Shown here piece after piece: positions 10,248 through 20,336 of a stretch of 64,000 nucleotides of DNA. The stretch lies in the NCBI RefSeq assembly GCF_030407815.1, contig NZ_JASDCS010000002.1, positions 48,572 through 112,571 on the forward strand, read 5' to 3'. The notes under the pieces were generated by a model, which ran no database searches, had not been told where the DNA came from, and saw only the letters and a program-made list of their open reading frames with translations. The stretch is from Psychrobacter sp. APC 3281 (GTDB lineage: Bacteria; Pseudomonadota; Gammaproteobacteria; Pseudomonadales; Moraxellaceae). Position 1 is the stretch's first letter. Every line of letters begins with the position of its first letter. Both the position numbers and the translations under genes were made by a program.

Positions 10248-11051
10248 ATGGCAGAAGCACAGCTAAGTCTCAATCTGGACATTAAGCATGATGCAAGTCT
10301 CAGCGACTTTGCCGGTCCCGGTTGGATGTCGATTATTGATGCAGTACGGCAGTTACATGTCGGCCTGATCGGTCAACTATATCTGTTTGGTAGCCCTGCT
10401 ACAGGTAAGTCTCATTTGCTGTCTGCTATTTGCGAGTCATTTATCGAAATGGACAAATCGGCTATCTGTTTGTCCCTTAATGAGCTGATTCATACAGATG
10501 TCCACGTACTATCATCGTTAGAAAATTTTGATCTCATCGCCATTGATGATTTGGAAGTGCTTGAGCAGAGCAGCCAGTGGCAAGAAGCTTTATTTCACTT
10601 AATTAATCGTAGCCGAGAAGGGCAACGCCAGTTGTTGTTTGCCGCCAATAAACCAGCTGACGACTTACCATTTCAGTTAAGAGATTTAATGACGCGTTTG
10701 GCACAAGCACCGTCCTTTAAAGTGCCTACTGGTCATGATTTGGCAGACAGACAAGCATTACTACAGTCTATTTTGCGTCGGCGTGGATGGCAGTTTGACG
10801 ATCGAATTATTAATCACTTACTGACCGATGGACCGCATCGTATCGGTGCCATGATGGAAGTACTTAATTATATTCAACCAATGTTTTCTAACCTTGGTCG
10901 CAGTAATATCTCAAAAGCAGTCATAAGTGATGCTCTGCGTACCATCGATGAGCAGACGCTTGCCGCGGAGCTGGCGGATATCGCTCAAGAGACGCAAGTA
11001 GATAACGACACGCCTGATCAAGACCAACATACGATGCCACTTGATTTTTAG
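10248..11051 (+). CDS. hda: DnaA regulatory inactivator Hda
   Basis: With the sliding clamp, Hda stimulates ATP hydrolysis on DnaA after replication starts. The product of 267 residues is a DnaA-like AAA+ ATPase without a DNA-binding domain. Walker A is GSPATGKSH at 48-56, Walker B is LIAIDDLEVL, and sensor/arginine-finger region LRDLMTRLAQAP follows. The N-terminus AQLSLNLDI (residues 4-12) matches the clamp-binding motif QL[SP]LxL. A C-terminal tail of about 30 polar residues extends past the usual end. The stop codon lies inside the first unit of a 15-bp tandem repeat, so two more in-frame TAG codons follow at 15-bp steps. Confidence 0.92.
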   Translation: MAEAQLSLNLDIKHDASLSDFAGPGWMSIIDAVRQLHVGLIGQLYLFGSPATGKSHLLSAICESFIEMDKSAICLSLNELIHTDVHVLSSLENFDLIAIDDLEVLEQSSQWQEALFHLINRSREGQRQLLFAANKPADDLPFQLRDLMTRLAQAPSFKVPTGHDLADRQALLQSILRRRGWQFDDRIINHLLTDGPHRIGAMMEVLNYIQPMFSNLGRSNISKAVISDALRTIDEQTLAAELADIAQETQVDNDTPDQDQHTMPLDF

Positions 11052-11090
11052 CAGCAAGACTTTTAGCAGTAAGACTTTTAGCAGCAAAAA
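11046..11090 (+). repeat. 15-bp tandem repeat (3 units) across the hda stop codon
   Basis: Units TTTTAGCAGCAAGAC, TTTTAGCAGTAAGAC and TTTTAGCAGCAAAAA lie at 11046, 11061 and 11076. The hda stop TAG is in unit 1, and the period keeps a TAG in frame in each unit. Confidence 0.95.
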
Positions 11091-11153
11091 ATGAATAACC
11101 GTAAGAATACGAATCTTTTGTCCAACTCGCTTTTACTATTAATGGAATAACTT

Positions 11154-11858
11154 ATGAAATCGAATACTTTTTTGCTAAAGAAATTAACGATAGGCACGTT
11201 GTTGGTGGGGGCTGCCTCGGTCTCTATGTTGTCACAGGCAGCGGTTACTCTACAGGTTGATGACCATATCAAAGTAACTGCTATTAATGGGCAGGAAATT
11301 CAGCAGAGCGCTTTTCAGCCGCTACAAAAAACTTTTACGTTACAGCCTGGACAACATGCTATTACTGCTAAGTATGACCGTTTATATAACTTGCGTCGTG
11401 ATGAGCATGATTATTTGCGTTCAGGTAATGTCAGTGTGACGGCACAATTGGCCGACAATCAAACATATCGTCTGACTATGCCTGATCAACCAGAAGATTA
11501 TGAAGCTGCTAGAGAGTATGCCAAGCAGCCAACGCTCGCTGTGCAACAGAATAATACTGTCATTGCTAGCCAGCAAAGTATGGCCGGTAACCAAGGTGGT
11601 CTATTTTCAGGCCTTGGTAAAGCGCTGGGCGGCGTGTTCGGCGGTGCAGGTGATGCAGAGTTACAGAACCAACGTGCTATCGCCTCTTTAGATCAACCCG
11701 TAGTAAATTCTACTAGTAACGTCAACACTGGCACGACCACTGTTAAGCAAGCATCTAGCGTAAATACTTCTACCAGTACGTTAGATACGTTTATGCAAGT
11801 ATGGCTACAAGCTACGCCTGCTGAACGTGAAAAAATGCGTCAATGGATCGAAAAATAA
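11154..11858 (+). CDS. DUF2057 (YccT-like) exported protein
   Basis: A 234-residue protein with a signal peptide: a basic N-terminus, then GTLLVGAASVSMLSQAA with likely cleavage after A30. The mature part begins VTLQVDDHIKVTAINGQEI and matches the DUF2057/UPF0319 (YccT) family, whose function is not established. The second half has a glycine-rich stretch (GGLFSGLGKALGGVFGGAGDAE, described here in pieces: about residues 145-165) and a Ser/Thr/Asn-rich linker. The C-terminal helix QVWLQATPAEREKMRQWIEK closes the protein. It follows hda in the same direction after a 102-bp gap containing the tandem repeat and ends at a clear terminator. Confidence 0.82.
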   Translation: MKSNTFLLKKLTIGTLLVGAASVSMLSQAAVTLQVDDHIKVTAINGQEIQQSAFQPLQKTFTLQPGQHAITAKYDRLYNLRRDEHDYLRSGNVSVTAQLADNQTYRLTMPDQPEDYEAAREYAKQPTLAVQQNNTVIASQQSMAGNQGGLFSGLGKALGGVFGGAGDAELQNQRAIASLDQPVVNSTSNVNTGTTTVKQASSVNTSTSTLDTFMQVWLQATPAEREKMRQWIEK

Positions 11859-11883
11859 AACAGTCTTTTCTAAAAGATAGACA

Positions 11884-11916
11884 ATAAAAAAGCACCCAAT
11901 TAGGTGCTTTTTTATT
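11884..11916. terminator. Bidirectional terminator
   Basis: The perfect stem AAAAAAGCACC/GGTGCTTTTTT around a short loop lies between the convergent DUF2057 and dps genes. Confidence 0.9.
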
Positions 11917-11976
11917 ATTTAGGATTTGATAATCATTAGAATTAGTAAGGTCAAGCCGAATAAAAACTAACGACTA

Positions 11977-12462
11977 TTAACCCAAAAACGCGTTATACAT
12001 CCATACCAGTTTTTCTTGCTCTTGTACGTAAGCATCGATTAGGTCAGCTGAACCTTGGTCTTCGCTCTCTTCTGCTAACGCTGATACTTGGCGTTGCTCT
12101 GCAATTAACGCTTGTAAGCCAGTGACTACGCCTTTGACGCAGCTTGTGCCATCTTTAACATTTTTATCTTCACTGATGCTAGTATGTTGTGTGAAATCAC
12201 TATAAGCGTGAAGTGGTGTACCACCCAAAGTTAAGATACGCTCAGCGATTTCATCGATTTGAAGTTGTAGTGACGTATACAGCTCTTCAAATTGTGGATG
12301 CAAAGTAAAGAAATGCTCACCCTTTACATTCCAATGATAGCCACGTACGTTTAAATAAAACACGTGATACGTCGATAGTAGATTGTTTAACTTGGCGATG
12401 ACTTCGCTCATGTCTGCCTTTTCTAGACCGATCTGGTTAGTAGCATTATTAGAATTACTCAT
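11977..12462 (-). CDS. dps: Dps-family ferritin-like DNA protection protein
   Basis: Oxidises and stores iron as a dodecamer and shields DNA from peroxide. All four inter-subunit ferroxidase residues are present with the exact family spacing: His43 (YHWNVKG), His55, Asp70 and Glu74 (IDEIAER). The length of 161 residues is typical. The N-terminal tail is short and only weakly basic, so direct DNA binding is uncertain. It is monocistronic, with an AAGGACAACACT ribosome site. Starvation or oxidative control is typical of the family, but no operator was identified. Confidence 0.94.
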   Translation of the reverse strand: MSNSNNATNQIGLEKADMSEVIAKLNNLLSTYHVFYLNVRGYHWNVKGEHFFTLHPQFEELYTSLQLQIDEIAERILTLGGTPLHAYSDFTQHTSISEDKNVKDGTSCVKGVVTGLQALIAEQRQVSALAEESEDQGSADLIDAYVQEQEKLVWMYNAFLG

Positions 12463-12692
12463 AGTGTTGTCCTTATAGTGTGAGTGTAGTTATATGATAA
12501 TAAATAAAGAAGAATAAAGACTCTAATCAATTGAAATACAGCGAAAATACTTTAGTTTTTATCTGTACCTATCAATATAAACTCTATCTCTATCTCTTCC
12601 TTTGACGCTTATAATAATAGCAAACTATTATTAATAAGTTAAATATAATAAATGCAATTTTACGATTGGTTTTATAAAACTATAATTGAGTC

Positions 12693-12720
12693 TCTCTATC
12701 GTTTTTCTAAACGATAGAGA
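12693..12720 (-). terminator. Strong stem-loop after the YcxB-like gene
   Basis: A perfect 12-bp stem with a 4-base loop (left arm 12693-12704, right arm 12709-12720) lies just downstream of the stop at 12734. There is no clear U tract after it, so it could be a terminator or an mRNA 3'-end stabiliser. Confidence 0.5.
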
Positions 12721-12733
12721 TAGCTAATAGCCA

Positions 12734-13393
12734 TTATGCTGGCGGCTGCAAGTTTTCAGGATTTAAGCCTTTGACCGGAACGACTTCTTGTAAATGTTGA
12801 CGTACCGTATCGATAGGAAACTTCTGTGCTTGCAAGCGTTTCGGTACGATTTGGCTACCTTGCTGACCTTTTAGCTCAAACATCATAAAGATATAGTCAT
12901 CAGTCTCGTCCCAACTCTTGATAGAGGTCCAAGGAATAACCGCTTGTTGAGTCGCGCCCGCACGCATTTGCATACCGCGCATTTGCGAGTTTTTCATCAT
13001 ATCAGGCTGGTTGCTTGGCATCGCCATGACTAGACCATGCTTTTGCACACCCAACTTCATCTGGCGCATTTCATCTGGCATCTCTTGGTCAGCGACTTGT
13101 TTGTCAAACTCTCTTTTTACGTACCATTTAAAACCTAAAGTACGTGCCAATAGATAAATCACCACACCAACCAGCATTAACCAAAAGATAATGGTTGAAT
13201 AGCCTGTTACAAAGATAAGTCCTGCAATAGCAAGTACCACAACCACTGCCATGATGATCCACTCTTTGGTCTTAAAGCTTGATAAACCAAAAGACGGGCT
13301 GGCACTGGCAAACAGTTCATACTGTGCTTGGTGGAATTCAGCCTCAGTTAGGTTTAAGGCGACAGGTTGGAGCGTGTAAGGATACAGGGCCAT
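12734..13393 (-). CDS. YcxB-like membrane protein of unknown function
   Basis: The 219-residue protein has a cytosolic N-terminus, two adjacent transmembrane segments (about residues 45-62 and 67-84), then a soluble C-terminal domain. The segment IPWTSIKSWDETDDYIFMMF followed by a basic PKR and a helix (FPIDTVRQHL) resembles the YcxB-like domain, which in other bacteria sits after two TM helices. A methionine- and glutamine-rich stretch (about 118-150) separates the parts. The function is unknown. It is a single gene divergent from serS. Confidence 0.65.
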   Translation of the reverse strand: MALYPYTLQPVALNLTEAEFHQAQYELFASASPSFGLSSFKTKEWIIMAVVVVLAIAGLIFVTGYSTIIFWLMLVGVVIYLLARTLGFKWYVKREFDKQVADQEMPDEMRQMKLGVQKHGLVMAMPSNQPDMMKNSQMRGMQMRAGATQQAVIPWTSIKSWDETDDYIFMMFELKGQQGSQIVPKRLQAQKFPIDTVRQHLQEVVPVKGLNPENLQPPA

Positions 13394-13891
13394 AAAGGTT
13401 TCTCAGATGCTTATGTTAAAAGTGTTGGGTTTACATCGCCAAAGCCAAGTCATGATGTACTAGTTGACTGTAGGTAAATAAAGGTATGCGCTTATCTTAC
13501 CGAAAAGTACTCTTAAATGAAACATATAAGCAAGACTGTTCACGGATAGATGTCATATTAATGACGTAGTTCACGCTCTATACTCAGCTTACTAAGACTA
13601 GACGAAAGCAAAAGTGAGCAATTAAAAACATAATAACTTGCTATAAGCGATTAGCATAATGAACAAAAGCTAGTGAGAGTCAGCCAAAAACAGGGAAAAG
13701 TAGCCAAAGATATCCAAAACATGGTCAAATCTGCCGTGTCTTGGTATTATAGCGACTACAAGATATGTTGATATAAAACATAACGTCATAGCCAGTTATC
13801 ACAAAGACCGTGATAGCGATGTGCTAGGCAATTACCCTATTAATAATACTTTCAAACCTTTTACTCACCTTTAGTGTTACAGGCAACTACT
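13394..13891. other. Divergent intergenic region upstream of serS
   Basis: About 500 bases. No small ORF with a ribosome site, no RNA gene and no strong hairpin was recognised. It holds the promoters of serS and of the YcxB-like gene. Confidence 0.5.
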
Positions 13892-15178
13892 ATGATTGAT
13901 CCGAAACTCTTACGCGGCGATTTAAGCGACCTACAACAGCAGCTAGCCACCCGTGGTTATGAGCTTGATATGGAGTTCTGGCAGACGATTGAAAACGAGC
14001 GTAAGTCTCTACAAGTCAAAACCGAAGAGTTGCAATCGCGCCGTAATGCTGGTGCAAAGCAAGTAGGTGCCCTAAAAAAATCAGGCGAAGATGCCAGTGA
14101 GCTATTGGCTGAGATGCAAAGCGTTAGCGGTGAGATTAAAGCTGCGGAAGACGAGCTACGTACGCTACAAGAGCGCATCACTCAAGCGGCTTTGCAAATT
14201 CCGAATATTCCGGCGGCGGATGTACCAGTCGGTACGTCAGAAGATGATAACGTAGAAGTGCGTAAGTGGGGCACGCCGCGTACGTTTGATTTTGAAATTC
14301 AAGATCATACTCATATCGGTGAGACGCTTGGTATGCTGGACTTTGAAGCAGCGACTAAGTTAACTGGTAGCCGTTTTAACGTGCTCAAAGGGCAATTGGC
14401 ACAATTGCATCGCGCACTAATTCAATTTATGTTGAACACGCACACGATGAAGTACGGCTATCTTGAGACTTATGTGCCTTATATCGTTAATAGCGATAGC
14501 TTAAAAGGTACGGGTCAGTTGCCTAAGTTTGAAGATGATTTGTTTAAGCTAAGCAATCACACGAATAACGATGAAATGGATTTTTATTTGATCCCAACTG
14601 CTGAAGTACCAATGACCAACTTGGTACGCGGCGAGCGTTTGGATATCAAAGAGCTGCCTTTAAAATTCACGGCGCATACACCATGTTTCCGCAGTGAAGC
14701 TGGCTCACATGGGCGTGATACTCGCGGCTTGATTCGTCAGCACCAGTTTGAAAAGGTTGAGATGGTCAATGTCGGTACTAGCGATCAGTCTGATGACCTA
14801 TTAGAAGCGATGACAGGACAGGCTGAATATATCTTGCAGCAGTTGAACTTGCCATACCGCACGGTAAAGCTGTGTACTGGCGATATGGGTTTTGCCGCAC
14901 AAAAGACCTATGACATCGAAGTATGGCTACCAAGCCAAGATACCTATCGTGAAATCTCTAGCTGCTCTAACTGTGGTGATTTCCAAGCGCGCCGTATGGG
15001 TACTCGTGTCAAAGATGGTAAACAAACCAGCTTAGCTCATACTTTAAATGGTTCAGGTCTAGCGGTTGGTCGTACGCTACTAGCAGTGATGGAAAATCAT
15101 CAAAACGCTGACGGCAGCATTACGATTCCAGAAGTATTACGTCCGTTTATGGGCGGTGCTGAGACTATTTCAGTTTAA
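13892..15178 (+). CDS. serS: Seryl-tRNA synthetase
   Basis: Charges tRNA-Ser with serine. From the ATG at 13892 the protein is 428 residues and starts [18 protein letters not shown], the standard N-terminus; a GTG six codons upstream is in frame but lacks support, while AGG sits 11 bases ahead of the ATG. The N-terminal antiparallel coiled coil (about residues 25-105) binds the long variable arm of tRNA-Ser. The class II motifs follow: [17 protein letters not shown] (motif 2) and [19 protein letters not shown] (motif 3). The cognate tRNA-Ser(UGA) lies elsewhere in this window at 33247. Confidence 0.97.
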   Translation: MIDPKLLRGDLSDLQQQLATRGYELDMEFWQTIENERKSLQVKTEELQSRRNAGAKQVGALKKSGEDASELLAEMQSVSGEIKAAEDELRTLQERITQAALQIPNIPAADVPVGTSEDDNVEVRKWGTPRTFDFEIQDHTHIGETLGMLDFEAATKLTGSRFNVLKGQLAQLHRALIQFMLNTHTMKYGYLETYVPYIVNSDSLKGTGQLPKFEDDLFKLSNHTNNDEMDFYLIPTAEVPMTNLVRGERLDIKELPLKFTAHTPCFRSEAGSHGRDTRGLIRQHQFEKVEMVNVGTSDQSDDLLEAMTGQAEYILQQLNLPYRTVKLCTGDMGFAAQKTYDIEVWLPSQDTYREISSCSNCGDFQARRMGTRVKDGKQTSLAHTLNGSGLAVGRTLLAVMENHQNADGSITIPEVLRPFMGGAETISV

Positions 15179-15473
15179 TGAACTGACTATAAGTAATGAG
15201 CTGCTTGTCACCTAGGTCACTTGCAGCTTGTTATTTATAACTTAAATCAAAGTCCGTCATTGCTTATCGTTTAACAAAACTGATGTGAGTCATTGCTAAA
15301 TATAAACGGTCTTGTGACTGCATTTTTGGCTAGGCTCATAGCAAATATGTTAATATTGCATTTTTATTTTATAGCCTATCGACTGAGGACGCCTATCGCG
15401 TTTTTGGTGGATTATCCTTTGAGTAAACTCTCCTCTTATCTTTATACGACTCATTCGAATATTAGGACACTCT

Positions 15474-17471
15474 ATGCCAGCTCCAATTAGCGAACGTAAA
15501 CTAGCCAATGCCATCCGTGTACTGTCGTTTGACGCGGTTCAAAAAGCCAACTCTGGACATCCGGGTGCGCCAATGGGTATGGCTGATATTGCCGAAGTTT
15601 TGTGGCGCAAATTTTTGAAGCACAATCCAGCTGATCCTAATTGGCACAACCGTGATCGCTTTGTACTGTCAAACGGTCATGGCTCGATGCTTATTTATTC
15701 ATTGCTACATTTATCAGGTTACGATGTGAGCGTTGATGACCTTAAAGGTTTCCGTCAGCTGCATTCAAAAACCCCAGGGCATCCTGAACTTGGTTATACG
15801 CCTGGTGTAGAAACGACGACTGGTCCACTAGGACAAGGTATTGCTAATGCCGTTGGTTTTGCAATTGCAGAAAAGACGCTAGCCGCACAGTTCAACCGTG
15901 ACGGTCATAGCGTCGTCGATCATCATACCTATGCGTTCTTGGGCGATGGCTGCTTGATGGAAGGTATCAGTCATGAAGTTTGCTCACTGGCTGGCACGTT
16001 GGCGCTTGGCAAATTGGTATTCTTCTATGATGATAACGGTATCTCTATCGACGGTAATGTCGAAGGTTGGTTCACTGATGATACCGAAGCGCGCTTTGAG
16101 TCTTACGGCTGGCAAGTTATCAAAGTTGACGGTCATGATACTGATGCAATCACGCAAGCAACGGAGCAAGCGATTGCAGAGACTGCTAAGCCAAGTCTAA
16201 TTATTTGTAAAACCACGATCGGTGCTGGTAGCCCGAACAAACAAGGTCTAGCAGCCAGTCATGGTGCGCCACTTGGTGATGATGAAATTGCCTTGACTCG
16301 TGATGCGCTGTCTTGGAAACATGCCCCATTTGAATTAGATGATGAAATCTATGAAGCATGGGATGCTAAAGCTAAAGGCGACGTACAGCAAAAGAACTGG
16401 GATGCGGACTTTGAAGCATATAAGAAAGCCTATCCAGAGCTTGCAGCAGAACTATCACGCCGTCTAAATGGTGAATTGCCTGCTGACTTTGCTAGTCAAG
16501 CGCAAGCCTATATTCAGCAAACTCAAGAAGCGGGTGGTGATGTTGCTAGTCGTAAAGCCAGCCAAAATGCTATCAACAGCTTGCAGCCATTATTACCAGA
16601 ACTATTGGGCGGTTCAGCCGACCTAGCTGGTTCAAACCTTACGCTATTTAAAGGTGCTAAAGGCATCGAAAAAGACGTTGACGGTAACTATATCTATTAC
16701 GGTGTACGCGAGTTTGGTATGACTGCGATTGCCAATGGTATTGCATTGCATGGCGGCTTTATCCCTTACGTAGCGACGTTCCTGATGTTTATGGAGTACG
16801 CACGTAACGCAGTACGCATGGGCGCACTAATGAAGCAGCGCGTCATCCATGTCTATACGCATGACTCTATCGGTCTGGGTGAAGATGGCCCAACGCATCA
16901 GCCAGTTGAGCAATTGACTAGCCTACGTACTACGCCAAACCTACGCACATGGCGTCCGTGTGATGCGACTGAATCTGCAAGCGCTTGGGTAGAAGCAATC
17001 AAGTCTGAAAACAACCCATCAGCATTGATCTTTAGCCGTCAGAGTTTGCCACATCAAGCACGTGATAGCGAGCAAGTAGCGAACATCACCAAAGGTGGTT
17101 ATGTACTTGCGAAAGAGCAAAGCGAGCTACAAGCAATCATCATCGCCACTGGTTCAGAAGTTGGCCTAGCGATGGAAGCGTATGAAGCGTTGAGCGCAAA
17201 TGGTGTTGGCGTCCGTGTGGTATCTATGCCATGTGCAGAAATCTTTGTAGAGCAAGAGGCTAGCTATCGCGAAGCGGTATTGCCTGCTAATATTCGTGCT
17301 CGTGTCGCAGTCGAAGCCGCGCATGTAGATTACTGGTACAAGTTCGTTGGTCTAGATGGCAAAGTCATCGGTATGACCACTTATGGCGAATCTGCTCCTG
17401 CCAGTGATTTGTATAAAGAGTTTGGTATTACGACTGATGCTGTGGTCGAAGCGGTAAATAGTTTGGTGTGA
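15474..17471 (+). CDS. tkt: Transketolase
   Basis: Transfers two-carbon ketol units in the pentose phosphate pathway using thiamine diphosphate. The product of 665 residues has the normal length. Landmarks are [12 protein letters not shown] (28-39), the ThDP/metal motif [13 protein letters not shown] near 157, the pyrimidine domain [16 protein letters not shown], and [19 protein letters not shown]. The ATG follows ATTAGGACACTCT. It lies 295 bp downstream of serS with only a weak imperfect stem-loop (15198-15227) between them, so read-through is possible. Confidence 0.97.
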   Translation: MPAPISERKLANAIRVLSFDAVQKANSGHPGAPMGMADIAEVLWRKFLKHNPADPNWHNRDRFVLSNGHGSMLIYSLLHLSGYDVSVDDLKGFRQLHSKTPGHPELGYTPGVETTTGPLGQGIANAVGFAIAEKTLAAQFNRDGHSVVDHHTYAFLGDGCLMEGISHEVCSLAGTLALGKLVFFYDDNGISIDGNVEGWFTDDTEARFESYGWQVIKVDGHDTDAITQATEQAIAETAKPSLIICKTTIGAGSPNKQGLAASHGAPLGDDEIALTRDALSWKHAPFELDDEIYEAWDAKAKGDVQQKNWDADFEAYKKAYPELAAELSRRLNGELPADFASQAQAYIQQTQEAGGDVASRKASQNAINSLQPLLPELLGGSADLAGSNLTLFKGAKGIEKDVDGNYIYYGVREFGMTAIANGIALHGGFIPYVATFLMFMEYARNAVRMGALMKQRVIHVYTHDSIGLGEDGPTHQPVEQLTSLRTTPNLRTWRPCDATESASAWVEAIKSENNPSALIFSRQSLPHQARDSEQVANITKGGYVLAKEQSELQAIIIATGSEVGLAMEAYEALSANGVGVRVVSMPCAEIFVEQEASYREAVLPANIRARVAVEAAHVDYWYKFVGLDGKVIGMTTYGESAPASDLYKEFGITTDAVVEAVNSLV

Positions 17472-17496
17472 TAGACCTAACTTAGTTAGCGTTTTA

Positions 17497-17535
17497 AAAA
17501 AAGAGCTGCCGGAGAAATCTGGTGGCTTTTTTTAT
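17497..17535 (+). terminator. Terminator of tkt
   Basis: An A run, a stem of about 10 pairs including G-U pairs (AGCTGCCGGA with TCTGGTGGCT) and a T7 tract follow the tkt stop. Confidence 0.75.
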
Positions 17536-17680
17536 GGTAAATTGAGCTAAGCTTTCAAGTTTTTACGGAAGTTTAAATTTTGCTTATTGCCTAAGTTGTT
17601 TATAAGAATCGTTCTTTAATAGTATGAGTTTATCCTACCATTGTTTGAACCTAATCAAGATTTGATAAGGAAGTGTCAGT

Positions 17681-18214
17681 TTGGAATTTCATGAGATTAA
17701 TTGGATTGCGACAGCAGCATGGGTGCAAGCTATTGGAAGTATAATAGCAATTGGCATCGCAATATGGGTTCCCTTTAAGCTAGCTAAAGACTCACAAAAG
17801 AAACAAGAAGCTGAGAAGATATCTCTCTCAAGAGTAGTACAAGTGTCTTTACTACCAGATTTATATAGATTACGTTCATGCACTAAAGATTTTCTAGATT
17901 TTCAATCAGGGGAAAAATCTTTTCTTGGTGTGAACAGAAGCCCCGAAGATTTTAATGAGGACTTTTTTAGTTTGGTGAAAGAGTACGCTAATATTTTAAA
18001 AATTGCATCGAAAAGTGGAGTTATACAAGAGCAGTTAACAGAGCTTATGTCCATTGTCTTCCAAACAAATGAACTTCTTGCAGAAAATACTAGGTTACAA
18101 AGAGATGGCTATCATGCAGCTTGGACTAATCATAAAGATCTATTTATTGAAGCTGCAGAAAGTATTAATGAGCTATCAGACAAAGTTATTTTAAGTATTG
18201 AGTCACTGTATTAG
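17681..18214 (+). CDS. Hypothetical protein with one N-terminal membrane segment
   Basis: Not recognised as a named family. The 177-residue frame starts at TTG with a strong ribosome site (ATAAGGAAGTGTCAGT). Residues 8-30 (IATAAWVQAIGSIIAIGIAI region) form a single transmembrane segment, followed by a charged helical cytosolic domain (KLAKDSQKKQEAEKISLSRV). Proteins with this N-terminal pattern are common in accessory regions, but their roles are unknown. The codon use looks more AT-rich than that of tkt and dppF on either side, which hints at transfer. It is in the same direction as the NERD gene 87 bp downstream. Confidence 0.6.
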   Translation: MEFHEINWIATAAWVQAIGSIIAIGIAIWVPFKLAKDSQKKQEAEKISLSRVVQVSLLPDLYRLRSCTKDFLDFQSGEKSFLGVNRSPEDFNEDFFSLVKEYANILKIASKSGVIQEQLTELMSIVFQTNELLAENTRLQRDGYHAAWTNHKDLFIEAAESINELSDKVILSIESLY

Positions 18215-18301
18215 CTTTAGTTGAGAACAGCGAATAAATTCTGAAATTTGAGAATTTTCAAGATATATAAACTTTAATAAGGCTTTTTTTGAGATTTTCT
18301 T

Positions 18302-19336
18302 ATGTCCCTAAAATCCTCCTTTAAAGGCTTCCTCGGTGAAACCGTCATCAATGTTGCTATGTGGCTTAAACTTGAAAAAGATGTTTATCACCGATTAAAC
18401 GGTATTACCTTGCCACGAGCTAATGGTGGCAGTACCCAAATCGATCATATCATCGTTTCTGTATACGGCATCTTTGTCATCGAAACCAAAAACTATAAAG
18501 GCTGGATATATGGTAGCGAGAACCAAAGACAGTGGACACAGTCTTTTCCAAATGGCAGTAAGTATAAGTTTCAGAACCCACTACGCCAAAATTATCTACA
18601 TATTAAGACGCTCGCAGATTTATTAGGCTTAGAGCTTAGCTACTTTCATTCGATGATTGCTTTCATCGGGGAGTGCGAATTAAAAACCCGTGATGAGTTG
18701 CCTGAACACGTATTGACGAGTGGTATGGTCTCTTATGTGAAGAAAAAGCAGGATGAATTCCTGACTGAAGACGAGGTCAAATCCATTGTTGAGCAGATTA
18801 ATAGCAATAGATTTAGTAAGTCTTGGCGCACCAATCGGCACCATAAAGCCTACCTAAAAGACAAGTATAACCCCTCAAACAAACAGCTTAGTGGTAACGC
18901 TAATGATAGACCAGTTGTTAAGACTGCTAGTAAACCTACACCTGAGCCGATAGTAAAAGAAACCGCTAAACGAGCTGTTCTAAAAAGTAGGGAAGTACAT
19001 GGATGGTCTGGCCAAACTGAGATTGAAACTAGCGAGTTATCAATTGATAGTTTGAATACTCAGCAGGCAATTATACCGCCTACCAGCATGTCACATGATA
19101 TGACCAATAAAGTGTTTATGACGCCGTTTGAGATTATAGAGTCTGAGCCGCAGGTGGAAGCACCTGAGATACCTGAAGAGACAGACGATGTAACTAATCT
19201 TGTTCAAACACCAAACTGTCCAAGATGTAACGGTGAGATGATCAAGCGCGTGGCAAAAAAAGGCCAGCAGCAAGGGCAGGCCTTTTTTGGTTGTAGTCAA
19301 TTTCCTAAGTGTTGGGGTGTGGTGAATATTGATTAG
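18302..19336 (+). CDS. NERD-domain protein with C-terminal topoisomerase-type zinc ribbon
   Basis: The 344-residue protein has an N-terminal NERD (nuclease-related) domain at about residues 8-125, with GSTQIDHIIVSVYGIFVIETKNYKGWIYG carrying the D, E and K expected of the PD-(D/E)xK-like core (D in QIDH, E-T-K). A long disordered linker (about 185-295) follows. The C-terminus is a four-cysteine zinc finger: CPRCNGEMIKR and FGCSQFPKCWG, as in topoisomerase I tails. The family is predicted to act on DNA, but the cellular role is unknown; links to defence are speculative. The start ATG follows TTCTT with no clear ribosome site. Confidence 0.85.
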   Translation: MSLKSSFKGFLGETVINVAMWLKLEKDVYHRLNGITLPRANGGSTQIDHIIVSVYGIFVIETKNYKGWIYGSENQRQWTQSFPNGSKYKFQNPLRQNYLHIKTLADLLGLELSYFHSMIAFIGECELKTRDELPEHVLTSGMVSYVKKKQDEFLTEDEVKSIVEQINSNRFSKSWRTNRHHKAYLKDKYNPSNKQLSGNANDRPVVKTASKPTPEPIVKETAKRAVLKSREVHGWSGQTEIETSELSIDSLNTQQAIIPPTSMSHDMTNKVFMTPFEIIESEPQVEAPEIPEETDDVTNLVQTPNCPRCNGEMIKRVAKKGQQQGQAFFGCSQFPKCWGVVNID

Positions 19337-19364
19337 TCATTAATCATCTCAACCTTAGTTCACC

Positions 19365-20336
19365 TTAACCATATATCTCTTCCAAACGTAAACAAGCCAC
19401 CAATCGACCATCCCATTCGCGCAGTTGTGGCTCTACCTCGCTGCATTGCTGCTTGGCATAGGGGCAGCGTTTATGTAGCGCACAGCCACTTGGTGGATTA
19501 AGCGGACTTGGTAGCTCACCTTGTAGGGTCAAATCATTTTTATGGCCGTTTACCGTTGGTGCCGCAGCCAATAGTGCGATGGTGTAAGGGTGTTTTGGCG
19601 CATTATAAATCGCTTCTTTGGGGCCGTGCTCAACAGCTTGACCCAAATACATCACCATTACATCATCAGCCACATGGCGTACGACCGACAAGTTATGCGA
19701 GATAAAGACGTAAGCGGTGCGATACTCATCCTGCAAATCCATAAATAGATTTAGGACTTGGGCTTGGATTGATACATCGAGCGCGGAAGTCGGTTCATCA
19801 GCGACGACGATTTTAGGGTTGAGCATCATCGCGCGGGCGAGGGCAATACGTTGGCGCTGACCACCAGAAAACATATGCGGATAACGACCAGCGTGTTCGG
19901 GACGTAGACCGACATGTCTCATCATCTCGTTGATTTTGTCGCGCTTTTCCTCTTTAGACAGTTTGGTATGGATATCTAATGGTTCTGTTAATTGATAGCC
20001 AATGGTATGACGCGGATTTAAGCTACCATAAGGATTTTGAAAGACCATTTGAATTTCAGTACGCAACTCTTTTAGCGCTTTTCTACTATAGCCAGTAGTG
20101 CCTTCATCATTGATAAATAGCTCACCATGTGTGGGCGCCTCAATCAGCGTCAACTGGCGGGCAAGGGTGGATTTTCCGCAGCCTGACTCACCAACGACTG
20201 CCAATGTTTTGCCAGCTTCAAGCTCGAAAGAGACACCATTGAGCGCTTTTACGTAGGCTTTTGCTTTGCCCAGACCTTGTGATACTGGATAGTGCTTGTG
20301 TAGATTGTCTGCTTTTAGGACCACTTTATTACTCAT
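19365..20336 (-). CDS. dppF: Peptide ABC transporter ATP-binding protein DppF/OppF
   Basis: One of the two ATPases that power oligo/dipeptide import. Walker A is [13 protein letters not shown], the signature is [14 protein letters not shown], and Walker B is [12 protein letters not shown]. The C-terminal oligopeptide-transporter extension [20 protein letters not shown] has the cysteines typical of this subfamily (iron-sulfur cluster ligands in some relatives). The product has 323 residues. Its ATG overlaps the stop of dppD by four bases, so they are co-translated. It is the last gene of dppABCDF. Confidence 0.92.
   Translation of the reverse strand: MSNKVVLKADNLHKHYPVSQGLGKAKAYVKALNGVSFELEAGKTLAVVGESGCGKSTLARQLTLIEAPTHGELFINDEGTTGYSRKALKELRTEIQMVFQNPYGSLNPRHTIGYQLTEPLDIHTKLSKEEKRDKINEMMRHVGLRPEHAGRYPHMFSGGQRQRIALARAMMLNPKIVVADEPTSALDVSIQAQVLNLFMDLQDEYRTAYVFISHNLSVVRHVADDVMVMYLGQAVEHGPKEAIYNAPKHPYTIALLAAAPTVNGHKNDLTLQGELPSPLNPPSGCALHKRCPYAKQQCSEVEPQLREWDGRLVACLRLEEIYG

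Noticed and set aside
15198..15227. Stem-loop after serS as terminator
   Set aside because: The stem is interrupted by mismatches and is not followed by a U tract, so it is kept only as a weak structure.
15293..15490. 65-codon frame upstream of and overlapping tkt
   Set aside because: It has no ribosome site and no recognisable composition, and it overlaps the well-supported tkt start.
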